Assembly: GCF_001887355.1 (NCBI RefSeq)
Contig: NZ_MPIN01000011.1
Location: 61,169 to 125,168, forward strand
Length of the DNA stretch: 64,000 nucleotides
Direction of reading: 5' to 3'
From: Cystobacter ferrugineus
GTDB taxonomy: Bacteria; Myxococcota; Myxococcia; Myxococcales; Myxococcaceae
The notes beneath the pieces are model-generated. The model had not been told where the DNA came from. It saw only the letters and a program-made list of their open reading frames with translations, and made no database searches. Numbering within the stretch: the stretch's first letter is position 1; each line of letters starts with the position of its first letter. Below, in pieces: positions 51,763-61,059 of this stretch. Made by a program: the position numbers and the translations under genes.

Positions 51763-54700
51763 TCAGCGGGCGGCGCGGCGGCGGCGAGCCATCGCGAGCA
51801 GCGAGCCCAGGGCCATCAGCACGAGCGAGGAGTCACCCCCCGAGGCCGAGCAACCGACCCCGCCGCCGAGGTAGGCGATGTCCGCCTCGCCCACGGTCCA
51901 CGTCCGGGAAGCCGGGGAGGCATCCGCGACGCCGCGGGTATCACGGGCGCGCACCTGGAACGTGTGCTCGCCCTCCGCCAGGTCGGTGTAGGTCACCGGC
52001 GAGGTGCAGGGAACGAAATCCGCGCCGTCCAGGCTGCACTCGAACGTCACGCCCTGCTCCGAGCCGAAGGTGAACGTGGCGTCACGCTCCGAGGTGGTGC
52101 CCGACGGGCCCGAGGAGATCTCCGTGTCCGGCATGCGCGCGCTGTCCAGCAGGGAGAAGGTGCGCGGGGCCGAATCAGGACTGACGTTACCGGCCGCGTC
52201 CTTGGCCCGGGCCGTCACCTGGTGGGGGCCGGGGGCGAGTCCGCTGGCGGCGTGGCTCCAGTTGCCCGCGGCATCCGCCGTCACCACGAACTCCTGTCCA
52301 TCCAGGAGGAGCGTCACGGTGCTGCCCGGCTCCGCGGTGCCGCTGATGACCACGGGCAAGTCGGACTCCAGCACGGCGCCCTCCGCCGGGGCCACCACCA
52401 CCGGGGCCTCGGGCGCGACGGCGTCCACGGTCCAGGAGAAGGAAGCCGGAGTCGTATCCGTGTTCCCCAAGGCATCCACCGCGCGGACCGTGAGCGTGTA
52501 CGCGCCCTCGGTCACGGTGAACTCCAGGGACTCCGAGCACGGAATGGACTCACCGTCCAGGGTGCACAGGTACGTCACCGGCAACGACGCATCCTCCGCG
52601 CGGAAGGTGAAGGCCGCGGCCGTGCTCGAGGTGCTCTCCGGGGGATGGGTCTCGATGAAGGTCTCCGGTGCACTCGCATCCACGGTGAAGTGGCGCTCGG
52701 TTGCCACGGTGCTGTCGTTGCCCGCGCCATCCGTGGCGAAGGCCGTCACCGCATACGTGCCGTCCTTCAGCGAGGCCGTCAAGAAGCTCCAGTTGCCCGC
52801 GCCATCCACCGGCGCCGAGCCCACGATGGAACCGTTGAGGTACACCGTCACCCGGGTGCCCACCTCGGCCGTGCCCGTGATGACGTTGCCGCGCGTCTTG
52901 ACGAGCGCCCCGTCGGCCGGAGCGGTGATGACAGGCGCCGCGGGAGCGGTCAGGTCCACGCGGAAGGAGTGCGTGCTGGACTCGGGGCTGACATTGCCCG
53001 CCGAGTCCCTGGCCGTCGCCTTCACCGCGTACGTCCCATCGGGCAGATCCACCGTCTGGAAGCTCCAGTTGCCCGCGCCATCCATCGTCGCCGTGCCCAC
53101 GGCCGTGCCGTTGAGGAACACCGTCACCGTGGTGCCCACCTCGGCCGTGCCCGTGATGAGCGGCGTGCGCGTGTTGACGAGCGCCCCGTCAGCCGGAGCG
53201 GTGAGCACCGGCGCCACCGGAGCCGTCGCGTCCACGTGGAAGGTGTGCGTGCTGGACTCGGGGCTGACATTGCCCGCCGCGTCCCTGGCCGTCACCTTCA
53301 CCGCGTACGTGCCGTCCGTCAGCTCCGCCGTGGTGAAGCTCCAGTTGCCCGCGCCATCCATCGTCGCCGTGCCCACGACCGCATCGTTGAGGTAGACCGT
53401 CACCGTGGTGTTGGCCTCGGCCGTGCCCGTGATGACGTTGCCGCGCGTGTTGACGAGCGCCCCGTCAGCCGGAGTGCTCACCACCGGCACCACCGGAGCC
53501 GTCGCGTCCACGCGGAAGGAGTGCGTGCTGGACTCAGGGCTGACATTGCCCGCCTCGTCCCTGGCCGTCACCTTCACCGCGTACGTGCCGTCCGTCAAAT
53601 CCGCCGTGGTGAAGCTCCAGTTGCCCGCGCCATCCACTGGCGCCGTGCCCACGGCCGAGCCGTTGAGGTACACCGTCACCGTGATGTCGGCCTCGGCCGT
53701 GCCCGTGATGACGTTGCCGCGCGTGTTGACGAGCGCCCCGTCGGCCGGAGTGCTCACCACCGGCGCCACCGGAGCCGTCGCATCCACGCGGAAGGTGTGG
53801 GTGTTGGACTCGGGGCTGACATTGCCCGCGGCATCCCTGGCCGTGGCCGTCACCACATACGAGCCGTCCGTCAGCTCCGCCGTGGTGAAGCTCCAGTTGC
53901 CCACGCCGTCCACGGGCGCCGTGCCCACGGCCGAGCCGTTGAGGTACACCGTCACCGTGCTGTCGGCCTCGGCCGTGCCCGTGATGACATTGATGCGCGT
54001 GTTGACGAGCGCCCCGTCGGCCGGAGTGCTCACACCAGGTGCCACGGGAGCCGTCGCGTCCACCATGAAGGTGCGCGTGTTGGAATCGGCGCTGGTGTTG
54101 TTCGCCGCGTCCGTGGCCGTGACCTTCACCTCGCGGGGACCATCCAGCACCGCGCTGGTCTCATAGGTCCACTCACCCGAGTCGTTCGCGCTGGCGAGCC
54201 CCACGGGCACGCCATCGATGAGGACCGTCACGGTGCTGCCCGCCTCGGCCCTGCCCGTGATGATGACGGGAGTGGTCACATACGCGCCCTCGGTGGGCGT
54301 CGACACGACCGGTGCCGCGGGGGCCACCGTATCGATGGTGAAGGAGTGGGGAGTGGACTCGGGGCTGGTGTTGCCCGCCGCGTCCGTGGCCGTGGCCTTC
54401 ACCTCATACCTCCCGTCCGTCAGATCGCCGGTGAGCGCATAGCTCCAGGCGCCCGCCGTCACCGGCGCCGTGCCCCGCTCCACACCATCGAGGTAGATCG
54501 TGACGGTGGTCTCCGACTCGGCGGTGCCCGTGATGACGGGACGCGTGTTGTTGGAATAGGAGTCACGAGCGGGCGCGCTCACCACCGGAGCGGCGGGAAC
54601 CAGGGTGTCCACGTTGAAGCCGCGCACGTTGGACTCGGGGCTGACATTGCCCGTCCGATCCGTGGCCGTGGCCTTCACCGTGTGCGCGCCCTGCGCCAGG

Positions 54701-56520
54701 TCAAAACCCGGCGTATACGTCCACTCACCCGTGCCGCTCGCGGTCACGGTGACCGGAGGCCGGTTGTCCAGGTAGACCGTCACCGTGCTGTCGGCCTCGG
54801 CCGTGCCCTGGATGACGGGACGGAGCGTGCTCACGAAGGCGCCCTCGTCCGGCACCGTCACGACGGGGGCATCCGGGAGGATCGTGTCCACGGTGAAGGC
54901 GTTCGCCGTGCTCTTGAGGCTCTGGACACCGTCCACCTCCGTCGCGGCCTGGACGGTGTGAGAACCCTCGTCGAGGGCATCCGACAGCGCCACGACATAA
55001 CCACCCGCCGCGTTGGAGAGCCCGCGCCCCGCCTCCTTGCCATCGATGTAGATGACCACGGTCGTGTTGGGCATGGCCGTGCCCACGACATTGGGGTGCG
55101 AGTTGTCCGTATAGGCACCGTTGGCGGGCGCGCTCACCGTGGGCACGTCGGGCATGACGAAGCCCCGATTGATCGTCTCGACCCGGCCGCCAGCGCCACT
55201 ACCCGCACCGTACGACAGCCCTCCGGGCGCGCCGGAATCCTTCTGACTGCCAGACAAGCCGCCCAGGACGCTGCTGGCATTGGCCACGCAGCCAGCGCTG
55301 TTGGCGGCCTGCAACAGGATGACACCGCCACCGCCACCACCACCCGGACCGACCTGCTTGGTATTGGGGCTTCCACCGTTGCCACCGCTGGCGTCGATGT
55401 CACCGCAGGACGCGGTCGTGGCGAAGCGCAGGTGGATGCTGCCACCCGCTCCACCGCCCCCCCCGGCCTCCGTGTTGCTGTAATAGCCCGAGGAGCCCGT
55501 CGCGAGGAGACTGCCCCCGCCGGAGAGAGAGCGGGCACGGATGAAGAGCACGCCACCGCCACTGCCTCCCCGCGCAACGGACGCCGGGCTGCCATGACCC
55601 GCGCCACCACCACCACCGGGAATGAACCGATTGAGGAGCGCATAGTCGTCGATGGACACACCGGCGCGGCCTCCCACGCCTCGGTTCCCGTCCACGGAGG
55701 AGGAGAACCCTCCCACGCCGCCCTTGCCATGGTTGGCGCCTCCGCCTCCGCCAGCCCTGAGGCAGACACCTCCACCGCCGCCATTGAGGACGTAACCGCG
55801 TCCCGTATGGGAGGGCCCATAGTAGGTGTTGGCGATGCCCTCTCCTTTTTGAGCTCCCTTGGGCGCGGACTCCTCATCCCCCGAGCATCCCGTCGAGCCG
55901 CTCCCACCGGCGTCACCGACGAACACGCCACCCCGGAAGCCCGCCCCGTCCACGCTGATCATTCCCAGGTTGCGGACATTTCCCGTGGCCAGGAACGCCA
56001 GGACACCACCCACCTTGCCATCCCAGGGCTTCGCGATGATGGAGTCCTCGAGGCCAACGGTGACGTCCGTGAACTCGGGTACCCGGATGACCTGGGTCAC
56101 CAGCGCCGCGTACCCGCGAATGAGCGGCGCCCTGAGCTTCAGCGTCGTCCCCGACACGGAATCCACCCGCGCCAGCTCCCAGCGGCCCACCTCGGTGCTG
56201 TTGAGCGAAATGGACGGCGCGGGGTCCTCGACCTGGGGCGTCCCCAGGAAGCCGGTCGTCTGGAACACCATCACCAGCTCCCCACCAGCGAAGCAGGGCG
56301 ACGCCGTGCAGGCGGTGAGCGAGATCTCCGTGTCTCCTTCCAACAGGGGAGACACCACCTGGGCATAGCTGTTGACGATGCTCTCGGGGTCCGCCTTGAA
56401 CGAACCGTTGTGTCCATCACCCAGATAGAAGGTATCCGGCTCGGCCAGCGCCGCCGTCGAACCGAGCGCCAACACCCACAGCGCGGCCGCGAGCCACTTC
56501 GTGAAGAGAGTGTTCTTCAT
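51763..56520 (-). CDS. Ig-repeat surface protein, AgmC-like, with MYXO-CTERM-like tail
   Basis: The 1585-residue protein has a signal peptide (LAAALWVLALGSTAALA), a 200-residue head (DTFYLGDGHNG, then NSYAQVVSPLLEGD) like the myxobacterial AgmC gliding-motility protein, a Gly-rich segment (about 215-440; GGGGGAGHGSPASVARGG), ten Ig-like repeats (VSTPADGALVNTR..GTAE pattern) and two longer related ones. It ends GCSASGGDSSLVLMALGSLL then MARRRR, the Cys-TM-Arg pattern of MYXO-CTERM. It is expected at the cell surface as a long fibrous protein. It lies 20 bp after the OmpA-like gene, so it is in the same operon. Confidence 0.85.
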   Translation of the reverse strand: MKNTLFTKWLAAALWVLALGSTAALAEPDTFYLGDGHNGSFKADPESIVNSYAQVVSPLLEGDTEISLTACTASPCFAGGELVMVFQTTGFLGTPQVEDPAPSISLNSTEVGRWELARVDSVSGTTLKLRAPLIRGYAALVTQVIRVPEFTDVTVGLEDSIIAKPWDGKVGGVLAFLATGNVRNLGMISVDGAGFRGGVFVGDAGGSGSTGCSGDEESAPKGAQKGEGIANTYYGPSHTGRGYVLNGGGGGVCLRAGGGGGANHGKGGVGGFSSSVDGNRGVGGRAGVSIDDYALLNRFIPGGGGGAGHGSPASVARGGSGGGVLFIRARSLSGGGSLLATGSSGYYSNTEAGGGGGAGGSIHLRFATTASCGDIDASGGNGGSPNTKQVGPGGGGGGGVILLQAANSAGCVANASSVLGGLSGSQKDSGAPGGLSYGAGSGAGGRVETINRGFVMPDVPTVSAPANGAYTDNSHPNVVGTAMPNTTVVIYIDGKEAGRGLSNAAGGYVVALSDALDEGSHTVQAATEVDGVQSLKSTANAFTVDTILPDAPVVTVPDEGAFVSTLRPVIQGTAEADSTVTVYLDNRPPVTVTASGTGEWTYTPGFDLAQGAHTVKATATDRTGNVSPESNVRGFNVDTLVPAAPVVSAPARDSYSNNTRPVITGTAESETTVTIYLDGVERGTAPVTAGAWSYALTGDLTDGRYEVKATATDAAGNTSPESTPHSFTIDTVAPAAPVVSTPTEGAYVTTPVIITGRAEAGSTVTVLIDGVPVGLASANDSGEWTYETSAVLDGPREVKVTATDAANNTSADSNTRTFMVDATAPVAPGVSTPADGALVNTRINVITGTAEADSTVTVYLNGSAVGTAPVDGVGNWSFTTAELTDGSYVVTATARDAAGNVSPESNTHTFRVDATAPVAPVVSTPADGALVNTRGNVITGTAEADITVTVYLNGSAVGTAPVDGAGNWSFTTADLTDGTYAVKVTARDEAGNVSPESSTHSFRVDATAPVVPVVSTPADGALVNTRGNVITGTAEANTTVTVYLNDAVVGTATMDGAGNWSFTTAELTDGTYAVKVTARDAAGNVSPESSTHTFHVDATAPVAPVLTAPADGALVNTRTPLITGTAEVGTTVTVFLNGTAVGTATMDGAGNWSFQTVDLPDGTYAVKATARDSAGNVSPESSTHSFRVDLTAPAAPVITAPADGALVKTRGNVITGTAEVGTRVTVYLNGSIVGSAPVDGAGNWSFLTASLKDGTYAVTAFATDGAGNDSTVATERHFTVDASAPETFIETHPPESTSSTAAAFTFRAEDASLPVTYLCTLDGESIPCSESLEFTVTEGAYTLTVRAVDALGNTDTTPASFSWTVDAVAPEAPVVVAPAEGAVLESDLPVVISGTAEPGSTVTLLLDGQEFVVTADAAGNWSHAASGLAPGPHQVTARAKDAAGNVSPDSAPRTFSLLDSARMPDTEISSGPSGTTSERDATFTFGSEQGVTFECSLDGADFVPCTSPVTYTDLAEGEHTFQVRARDTRGVADASPASRTWTVGEADIAYLGGGVGCSASGGDSSLVLMALGSLLAMARRRRAAR
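52700..54060 (-). repeat. Five near-identical 276-bp tandem units in the Ig-repeat gene
   Basis: The sequence GATGACGTTGCC (or a close variant) recurs at 52879, 53155, 53431, 53707 and 53983: exactly 276 bp apart each time, which is 92 codons or one Ig-like domain. The units share most bases, with differences concentrated in a few codons (for example TNTT/TEVG/TEAD). The outer repeats of the gene are far less alike. This indicates recent duplication or gene conversion. Confidence 0.85.
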
Positions 56521-56540
56521 GGTCTTCCTGTCCTCGTCGG

Positions 56541-58391
56541 CTACTTCTGCGCGCGCTCAGGGGTGGCGATGATGAATTCCACGCGGCGGTTGGCCACGCG
56601 GCCGCTCTCCGTCAGGTTGGAGCGGATGGGCTGATCGGGTCCCAGGCCCTTGGTCTCCAGGCGCGAGGCCTGCACGCCCTTGCTCACCAGATAGGCCTTC
56701 ACCGCCTCGGCGCGAGCCAGCGACAGCTTGCGATTGGCCGCCGCGTTGCCGCGGTTGTCCGTGTGCCCCTCGATGATCACCCGCCCGAACTCCGGGTGCT
56801 GGCCGAGCAGCCTGGACACCTGGTCCAACATCGCGAAGGAGCTCGGCTGGATGACGGCCTTGCGGTTGGCGAAAGCCACCTGCTCCTTGAGCTCGAGCTT
56901 GCCGGACTGAAGGGCCACGAGCTGCGGCTGCCGCGCCGGGCAGCCCTGATTGGTGGCAACCCCGGCCTCCATGGGGCAGTTGTCCAGGGCATCCGCCACG
57001 CCGTCCTTGTCCCCATCCGCGTTCGCGTCCGCGCGCTTCACCGGGCAGCCCTGGCTCGAGGCCGGGCCCGCTTCCTTCGGACACCCATCCACGCTGTCGG
57101 CGACACCATCCTTGTCCGCATCCGCGTCCACGAGCCGCACCGGGCAGCCCAGGCTCGAGGCCGGACCCGGCTCGTTCGGGCAATCATCGCGCGTGTCCAC
57201 GACGCCATCCTGGTCCGTGTCCTTCGCCGGCACCGGGCAACCCAGCGTCGAGGGCGGCCCCACCTTCGTGGGGCACTTGTCGTACTCGTCCGCGATGCCG
57301 TCCCGGTCCTCGTCCTTCACCGGGCAGCCCTGGCGCGAGGCCGGGCCCGCTTCCGTGGGGCACTTGTCCCGCGCGTCGACCACCCCATCCCCATCCCCAT
57401 CCGGGCCCCCCGACGCGACGGCCGCCGACGAGCGATCGCCGCCCCCCCAGGCCGCGCCGAGCAGCACGCGGAAGGCCGGCGTGCCCGGGGCATTACCAAA
57501 ACCCGGACCGCCCAGCACATAGGCCTCGGCGGACGAGCCCAACGGCAGGCGCAGGCCCGCCAGCACCTCCAGGGAGCCCGACTCGCGGGCGGCGAGCGGC
57601 ACGGAGCCCCGTACGTTCAGCTCACCGCGCAGGCCCGCGAACTGGGTGGACACCACCGCGCCCAGGCGCAGCTCGTTGCCCACCTCGTCCTGCACCTTCG
57701 TCCCATCTCCGAGGATGACCGCGGGCCGCACCAGCACCCCCACTTCCATGCCGGTGCGCAGCCAGCCCAGGTCGCGGCCCAGCATCACCTTGGGGGCGAG
57801 CCGCACGGCACCATCGCGCGAGAGCGCCGCCGCGCTGCCCAGGGGCAGGCCCGCGCCCAGCTCGAGCGCGAGGTCCACCGGCGCCTGGCGCTGTTGCGCG
57901 AGCAGGCCCAACCGCACGTGAAGCAGGGGCGTGCCCAGGCCCGAGCTCGCGGGCGCCGGGACCCCTCGGGCCGAGAGATCATCTCCCCGCTGCCAGACCA
58001 CCAGGGGCACCTGCGCGCCCAGCTCCAACCAGCGCAGGGGGGCCCACGCCGCCAGCAGGTGCCCGGTCACGCGATTTCCCACCACCGCCCCCAGCCGCTC
58101 CCCCTCGCGGTAGAGCGACAGCGGGTTGTTCTCGTAATGACCCGCCACCGACAGGCGCACGCCGCCCTCGGGCAACAGCTCGCCGGTGCCCAGCACCAAG
58201 GAGCCCCTCGCGCTGGGATTCAGTTCCAGGCGCTCCAGTTCGAAGGGAGCCGGCCCCGCCGGTTGTGCGAACGCGGCCGGGGAAGCCAACAGGGAGGCGG
58301 CAACGCACAGGCGTACGGCGACCGTCGACCACTTCGACGGGCCTACATCCCACTTCGTCCCCGGGAGGGAGGACGGCTTGGTGTGGCTCAT
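56541..58391 (-). CDS. OmpA-family protein with thrombospondin type 3 repeats
   Basis: The 616-residue protein has a signal peptide (VRLCVAASLLASPAAFA), a beta-rich region (about 40-330; LVLGTGELLPEGGVRLSVAG, AWGGGDRSS), five calcium-binding type 3 repeats (DGDGDGVVDARDKCPTEAGP, DRDGIADEYDKCPTKVGPPS, and so on), and an OmpA peptidoglycan-binding domain: VIIEGHTDNRGNAAANRKLS and SRLETKGLGPDQPIRSNLTE ... ANRRVEFII. It should sit in the outer membrane and hold peptidoglycan. GGAGAAA precedes the ATG at 58391. It starts the operon with the Ig-repeat protein. Confidence 0.9.
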   Translation of the reverse strand: MSHTKPSSLPGTKWDVGPSKWSTVAVRLCVAASLLASPAAFAQPAGPAPFELERLELNPSARGSLVLGTGELLPEGGVRLSVAGHYENNPLSLYREGERLGAVVGNRVTGHLLAAWAPLRWLELGAQVPLVVWQRGDDLSARGVPAPASSGLGTPLLHVRLGLLAQQRQAPVDLALELGAGLPLGSAAALSRDGAVRLAPKVMLGRDLGWLRTGMEVGVLVRPAVILGDGTKVQDEVGNELRLGAVVSTQFAGLRGELNVRGSVPLAARESGSLEVLAGLRLPLGSSAEAYVLGGPGFGNAPGTPAFRVLLGAAWGGGDRSSAAVASGGPDGDGDGVVDARDKCPTEAGPASRQGCPVKDEDRDGIADEYDKCPTKVGPPSTLGCPVPAKDTDQDGVVDTRDDCPNEPGPASSLGCPVRLVDADADKDGVADSVDGCPKEAGPASSQGCPVKRADANADGDKDGVADALDNCPMEAGVATNQGCPARQPQLVALQSGKLELKEQVAFANRKAVIQPSSFAMLDQVSRLLGQHPEFGRVIIEGHTDNRGNAAANRKLSLARAEAVKAYLVSKGVQASRLETKGLGPDQPIRSNLTESGRVANRRVEFIIATPERAQK

Positions 58392-58725
58392 GATTTCTCC
58401 GTGATGGGGTCTCAACGGGTCTCGTCCCATTCGAACCCCGCCATGGCACTGCGTTCCAGTTTTGGAGCAGGGGAGGAAAAACGCCTGGGTACTGGAACAG
58501 CGGGCTCTCCAACAACCCAGGCAACGGAGCTCATCCCAGGCTTTCTCCCAGGCGTCCGCCCGCCGGCCCTACGAGGGGGCGCTCTCTGGAAACCAGACGC
58601 CTGGGAAGGAGCCGTCTGTTCCCACCTGCTCACTCATCCGTGAATGCCACCGTCCTACTCCGGGCCAGTAGACAGGGCAAAAGAATCGTTGCCAGGAAGT
58701 CATCTGGTGCGCACCCTGGGCGCCG
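58392..58725. other. Intergenic region between divergent operons
   Basis: These 334 bp separate the OmpA-type gene from the histidine kinase. Open frames here are not protein-like. It holds five GCCTGGG/CCCAGGC heptamers in about 125 bp (see separate entry) and must contain both promoters. Confidence 0.6.
58483..58605. promoter_or_regulatory. Cluster of five GCCTGGG heptamers, candidate regulator binding sites
   Basis: Copies lie at 58483-58489 (+), 58516-58522 (-), 58535-58541 (-), 58547-58553 (-) and 58599-58605 (+). Three extend to ACGCCTGGG (58481, complement of 58547-58555, 58597). They sit between the OmpA/Ig-repeat operon and the histidine kinase gene. The kinase's own response regulator is a possible binder; this is inference. 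Confidence 0.5.
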
Positions 58726-61053
58726 ATGAGAGTCCTGGGGCGAATCGGGTACGGTCTGGCGCTCGGGCTGATCGGGTGCGGATTGAACCTGGCGGCCCTC
58801 GAGGTGCTCCCCGGGGTGCATCTGCTGCTCGGGCCCCTGGTGGTGCTCATCGCCGCGGTGCTGTTCGGTCCGGTGACGGGAGGCGTGGCCGGGGCCGTGG
58901 CGGGCCTGTCGACGCTCCGGCTGTGGCACCACCCGTGGGGCGCGCTCAACCTCGCGCTGGAGGGGCTCTTCGTGGGCGCGCTGCGCCGGCGCCTCACGCC
59001 CCTGGTGGCCGATGCCCTCTACTGGCTGATGAGCCCGCTGTACTTCTTCCTCACCTACTACCTGGTGGAGGGCATCCCGGCCGAGGGCGTGCTGGTGGCG
59101 GGGGTGAAACAGGCGGTGAACGGGCTGTTGGCGGTGCTGGTGCTCCAGGTGCTGCTGCTCATCCCCCGCGTACGTCGGAGCCTCCGGCCGCTCCTGCCAC
59201 CTCCGCTGGCGGAGGTCTCCATCGGCCGGACCTTCAGCTCGGCGCTCACGCTGGGGGCGGTGGTGCCCCTGCTGGTGCTGGGCGGGGCCGAGGGCCGCGA
59301 GCGCTACGACTCGCAATTGCGCCAGGTGGAGGAGGAGAACCTGCACGCCGCCCGGGTGGTGGCCAACGAGGTGGAGAGCAGCATCGGGCACGTGCGGCAT
59401 GGCGTGGGTCAGCTCGCGCGCACGCTGTCCCAGGGGCTCACCGCCGGGGGCCAACTGCCCGGCCAGCACTTCCTCGAGGGCGAGCTGGACGCGCTCGTCA
59501 CCTACTCGCCCGAGGTGCACCAGGCCTACGTGGGCAATCCCGAGGGCCTGGCGATGGCCTACTCTCCGCGCCACGACCTGTCGGGCCGCCCGCTGGCCGG
59601 CTCGGACTACTCCGACCGCGCCTATGTGCGGCTCGTGCAGCAGGCACGTGGGCCCATCGTGAGCGACGTGCTGAGCGGACGGAGTCACAGCCCCGGGCCG
59701 CTCGTGGTGGCGGTGGCTCCCATCCGCCAGGACGAGCGCTACGCGGGCTACGTGCTGGCGGCGATGGACCTGCCGAGGTTGCGCCAGCACGCGCACGCCC
59801 AGGTGCAGAACAGCGACCGGCGCATCCGCGTCACCGATGCGCGCGGCAGCGTGGTCTTCGACTCGGCCATCACCGGGGCGGGGCGAGAACCCCTGCGCAG
59901 CATCACCGGTACCCCTCTGGCGCGCGCGCTGGAGGACGTGACCAGCGGCGGCACGGGCACCTATTCGACCGAGGAGGAGGGATCGCCGGTGTTGCGCGTG
60001 GGGCAACTGCACCACTTCGGAATGGTGACGGTGCCCTCCCTGGGCTGGCGCGTGTTGGTGGAGCAGCCCGGCACCCGGCTGCAGCGCGAGGTGGAACGGG
60101 CCTACTTCAGCCTGCTGGGCACCATGGTGCTGGCCATCGGGGCGGCGGTGCTGCTGGCGCTCGTCTTCACGCGCACCATCGTCGCGCCGGTGCAGGCCGT
60201 GTCCGACGCGGCGGCCCGGCAGGCGGCCGGAGAGCGCATGGCGCGCGCCTCCGAGGCCGCCCAGGACGCTCCCCACGAGCTCAGCCAGTTGGCGGAGACG
60301 TTCGATCGCATGACCGGGCAGCTCTCGCGGCAGATGGAGGCCATCGAGCGCACCAGCCGGGAGAAGGACGCCTTCCTGTCCATCGCCTCGCACGAGCTGA
60401 AGACGCCGCTCACGGCGCTCAAGGCGCACGTGCAACTGCTGCGGCGCAAGCTGGGCGGCGAGCACGGCGAGCGCCTGGACAACGTGAGCCGGCAGGTGGA
60501 CCGGGTGACGCGCCTGGTGAACCAGCTCCTGGATGCCTCGCAGCTCGGGCTGGAGCAGTTGCCCTTGCAGCGCACGCGTCTGGACCTGAGCGAGGTGGTG
60601 CGGCGGGTGGCCGAGGAGCTCGTGGCCGCCTCGCCATTGCACACGCTGGCCTTCACCGCTCGGCCCCTTCTGGGCGACTTCGACGAGCTGCGCCTGGAGC
60701 AGGTGGTGCACAACCTCGTGTCCAACGCCATCAAGTACAACCCCACGGGCGGCGTCATCGAGGTGGAGCTCCACGAGGTGGCGGACTGCGAGGCGGAGCT
60801 GCGGGTGAGCGACCGGGGCATCGGCCTGCGGGTGGAGGACGAGGAGCAGCTCTTCGGCCGCTTCGAGCGCGGAGACCGGCGCGAGCTGACGGGCATCTCG
60901 GGCATCGGCGTGGGGCTGTACGTGTCGCGGGAGATCGTCCGCCGGCATGGCGGCCGCATCTCGCTGCGCTCACGCGAGGGAGGCGGCGCGGTGGCCACGG
61001 TGCGGCTGCCCCTGGCGCCTCCCGAGCAGCGCTCCGCCGCGCCCGCCTCGTGA
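58726..61053 (+). CDS. Membrane sensor histidine kinase with extracellular Cache-like sensor
   Basis: The 775-residue protein begins with about five membrane helices (about 5-150; LALGLIGCGLNLAALEVLPG, YWLMSPLYFFLTYYLV), a further helix (about 165-190), a dCache-like sensor (about 200-450; AYVGNPEGLAMAYSPRHDLS, DYSDRAYVRLVQQARGPIVS, VLSGRSHSPGP), a second helix (about 460-490), HAMP, HisKA with H in IASHELKTPLTALKAHV, and the HATPase N, G1 and G2 boxes (NLVSNAIKYNP, VSDRGIGLRVE, ISGIGVGLYVSREIVRRHGG). It senses a periplasmic ligand. The orphan kinase ends 6 bp from the convergent methyltransferase. The ATG at 58726 is favoured by its position at the first hydrophobic segment. Confidence 0.9.
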   Translation: MRVLGRIGYGLALGLIGCGLNLAALEVLPGVHLLLGPLVVLIAAVLFGPVTGGVAGAVAGLSTLRLWHHPWGALNLALEGLFVGALRRRLTPLVADALYWLMSPLYFFLTYYLVEGIPAEGVLVAGVKQAVNGLLAVLVLQVLLLIPRVRRSLRPLLPPPLAEVSIGRTFSSALTLGAVVPLLVLGGAEGRERYDSQLRQVEEENLHAARVVANEVESSIGHVRHGVGQLARTLSQGLTAGGQLPGQHFLEGELDALVTYSPEVHQAYVGNPEGLAMAYSPRHDLSGRPLAGSDYSDRAYVRLVQQARGPIVSDVLSGRSHSPGPLVVAVAPIRQDERYAGYVLAAMDLPRLRQHAHAQVQNSDRRIRVTDARGSVVFDSAITGAGREPLRSITGTPLARALEDVTSGGTGTYSTEEEGSPVLRVGQLHHFGMVTVPSLGWRVLVEQPGTRLQREVERAYFSLLGTMVLAIGAAVLLALVFTRTIVAPVQAVSDAAARQAAGERMARASEAAQDAPHELSQLAETFDRMTGQLSRQMEAIERTSREKDAFLSIASHELKTPLTALKAHVQLLRRKLGGEHGERLDNVSRQVDRVTRLVNQLLDASQLGLEQLPLQRTRLDLSEVVRRVAEELVAASPLHTLAFTARPLLGDFDELRLEQVVHNLVSNAIKYNPTGGVIEVELHEVADCEAELRVSDRGIGLRVEDEEQLFGRFERGDRRELTGISGIGVGLYVSREIVRRHGGRISLRSREGGGAVATVRLPLAPPEQRSAAPAS

Positions 61054-61059
61054 GCGCGC

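Noticed and set aside
51682..56634. A 1650-codon plus-strand open frame opposite the Ig-repeat gene
   Set aside because: It only reflects the tandem repeats read in antisense; no signal, domain or start site supports it.
58440..58470. Possible sigma-54 promoter (TGGCACTGCGTTCC)
   Set aside because: The spacing between GG and GC does not fit the -24/-12 rule on either strand.
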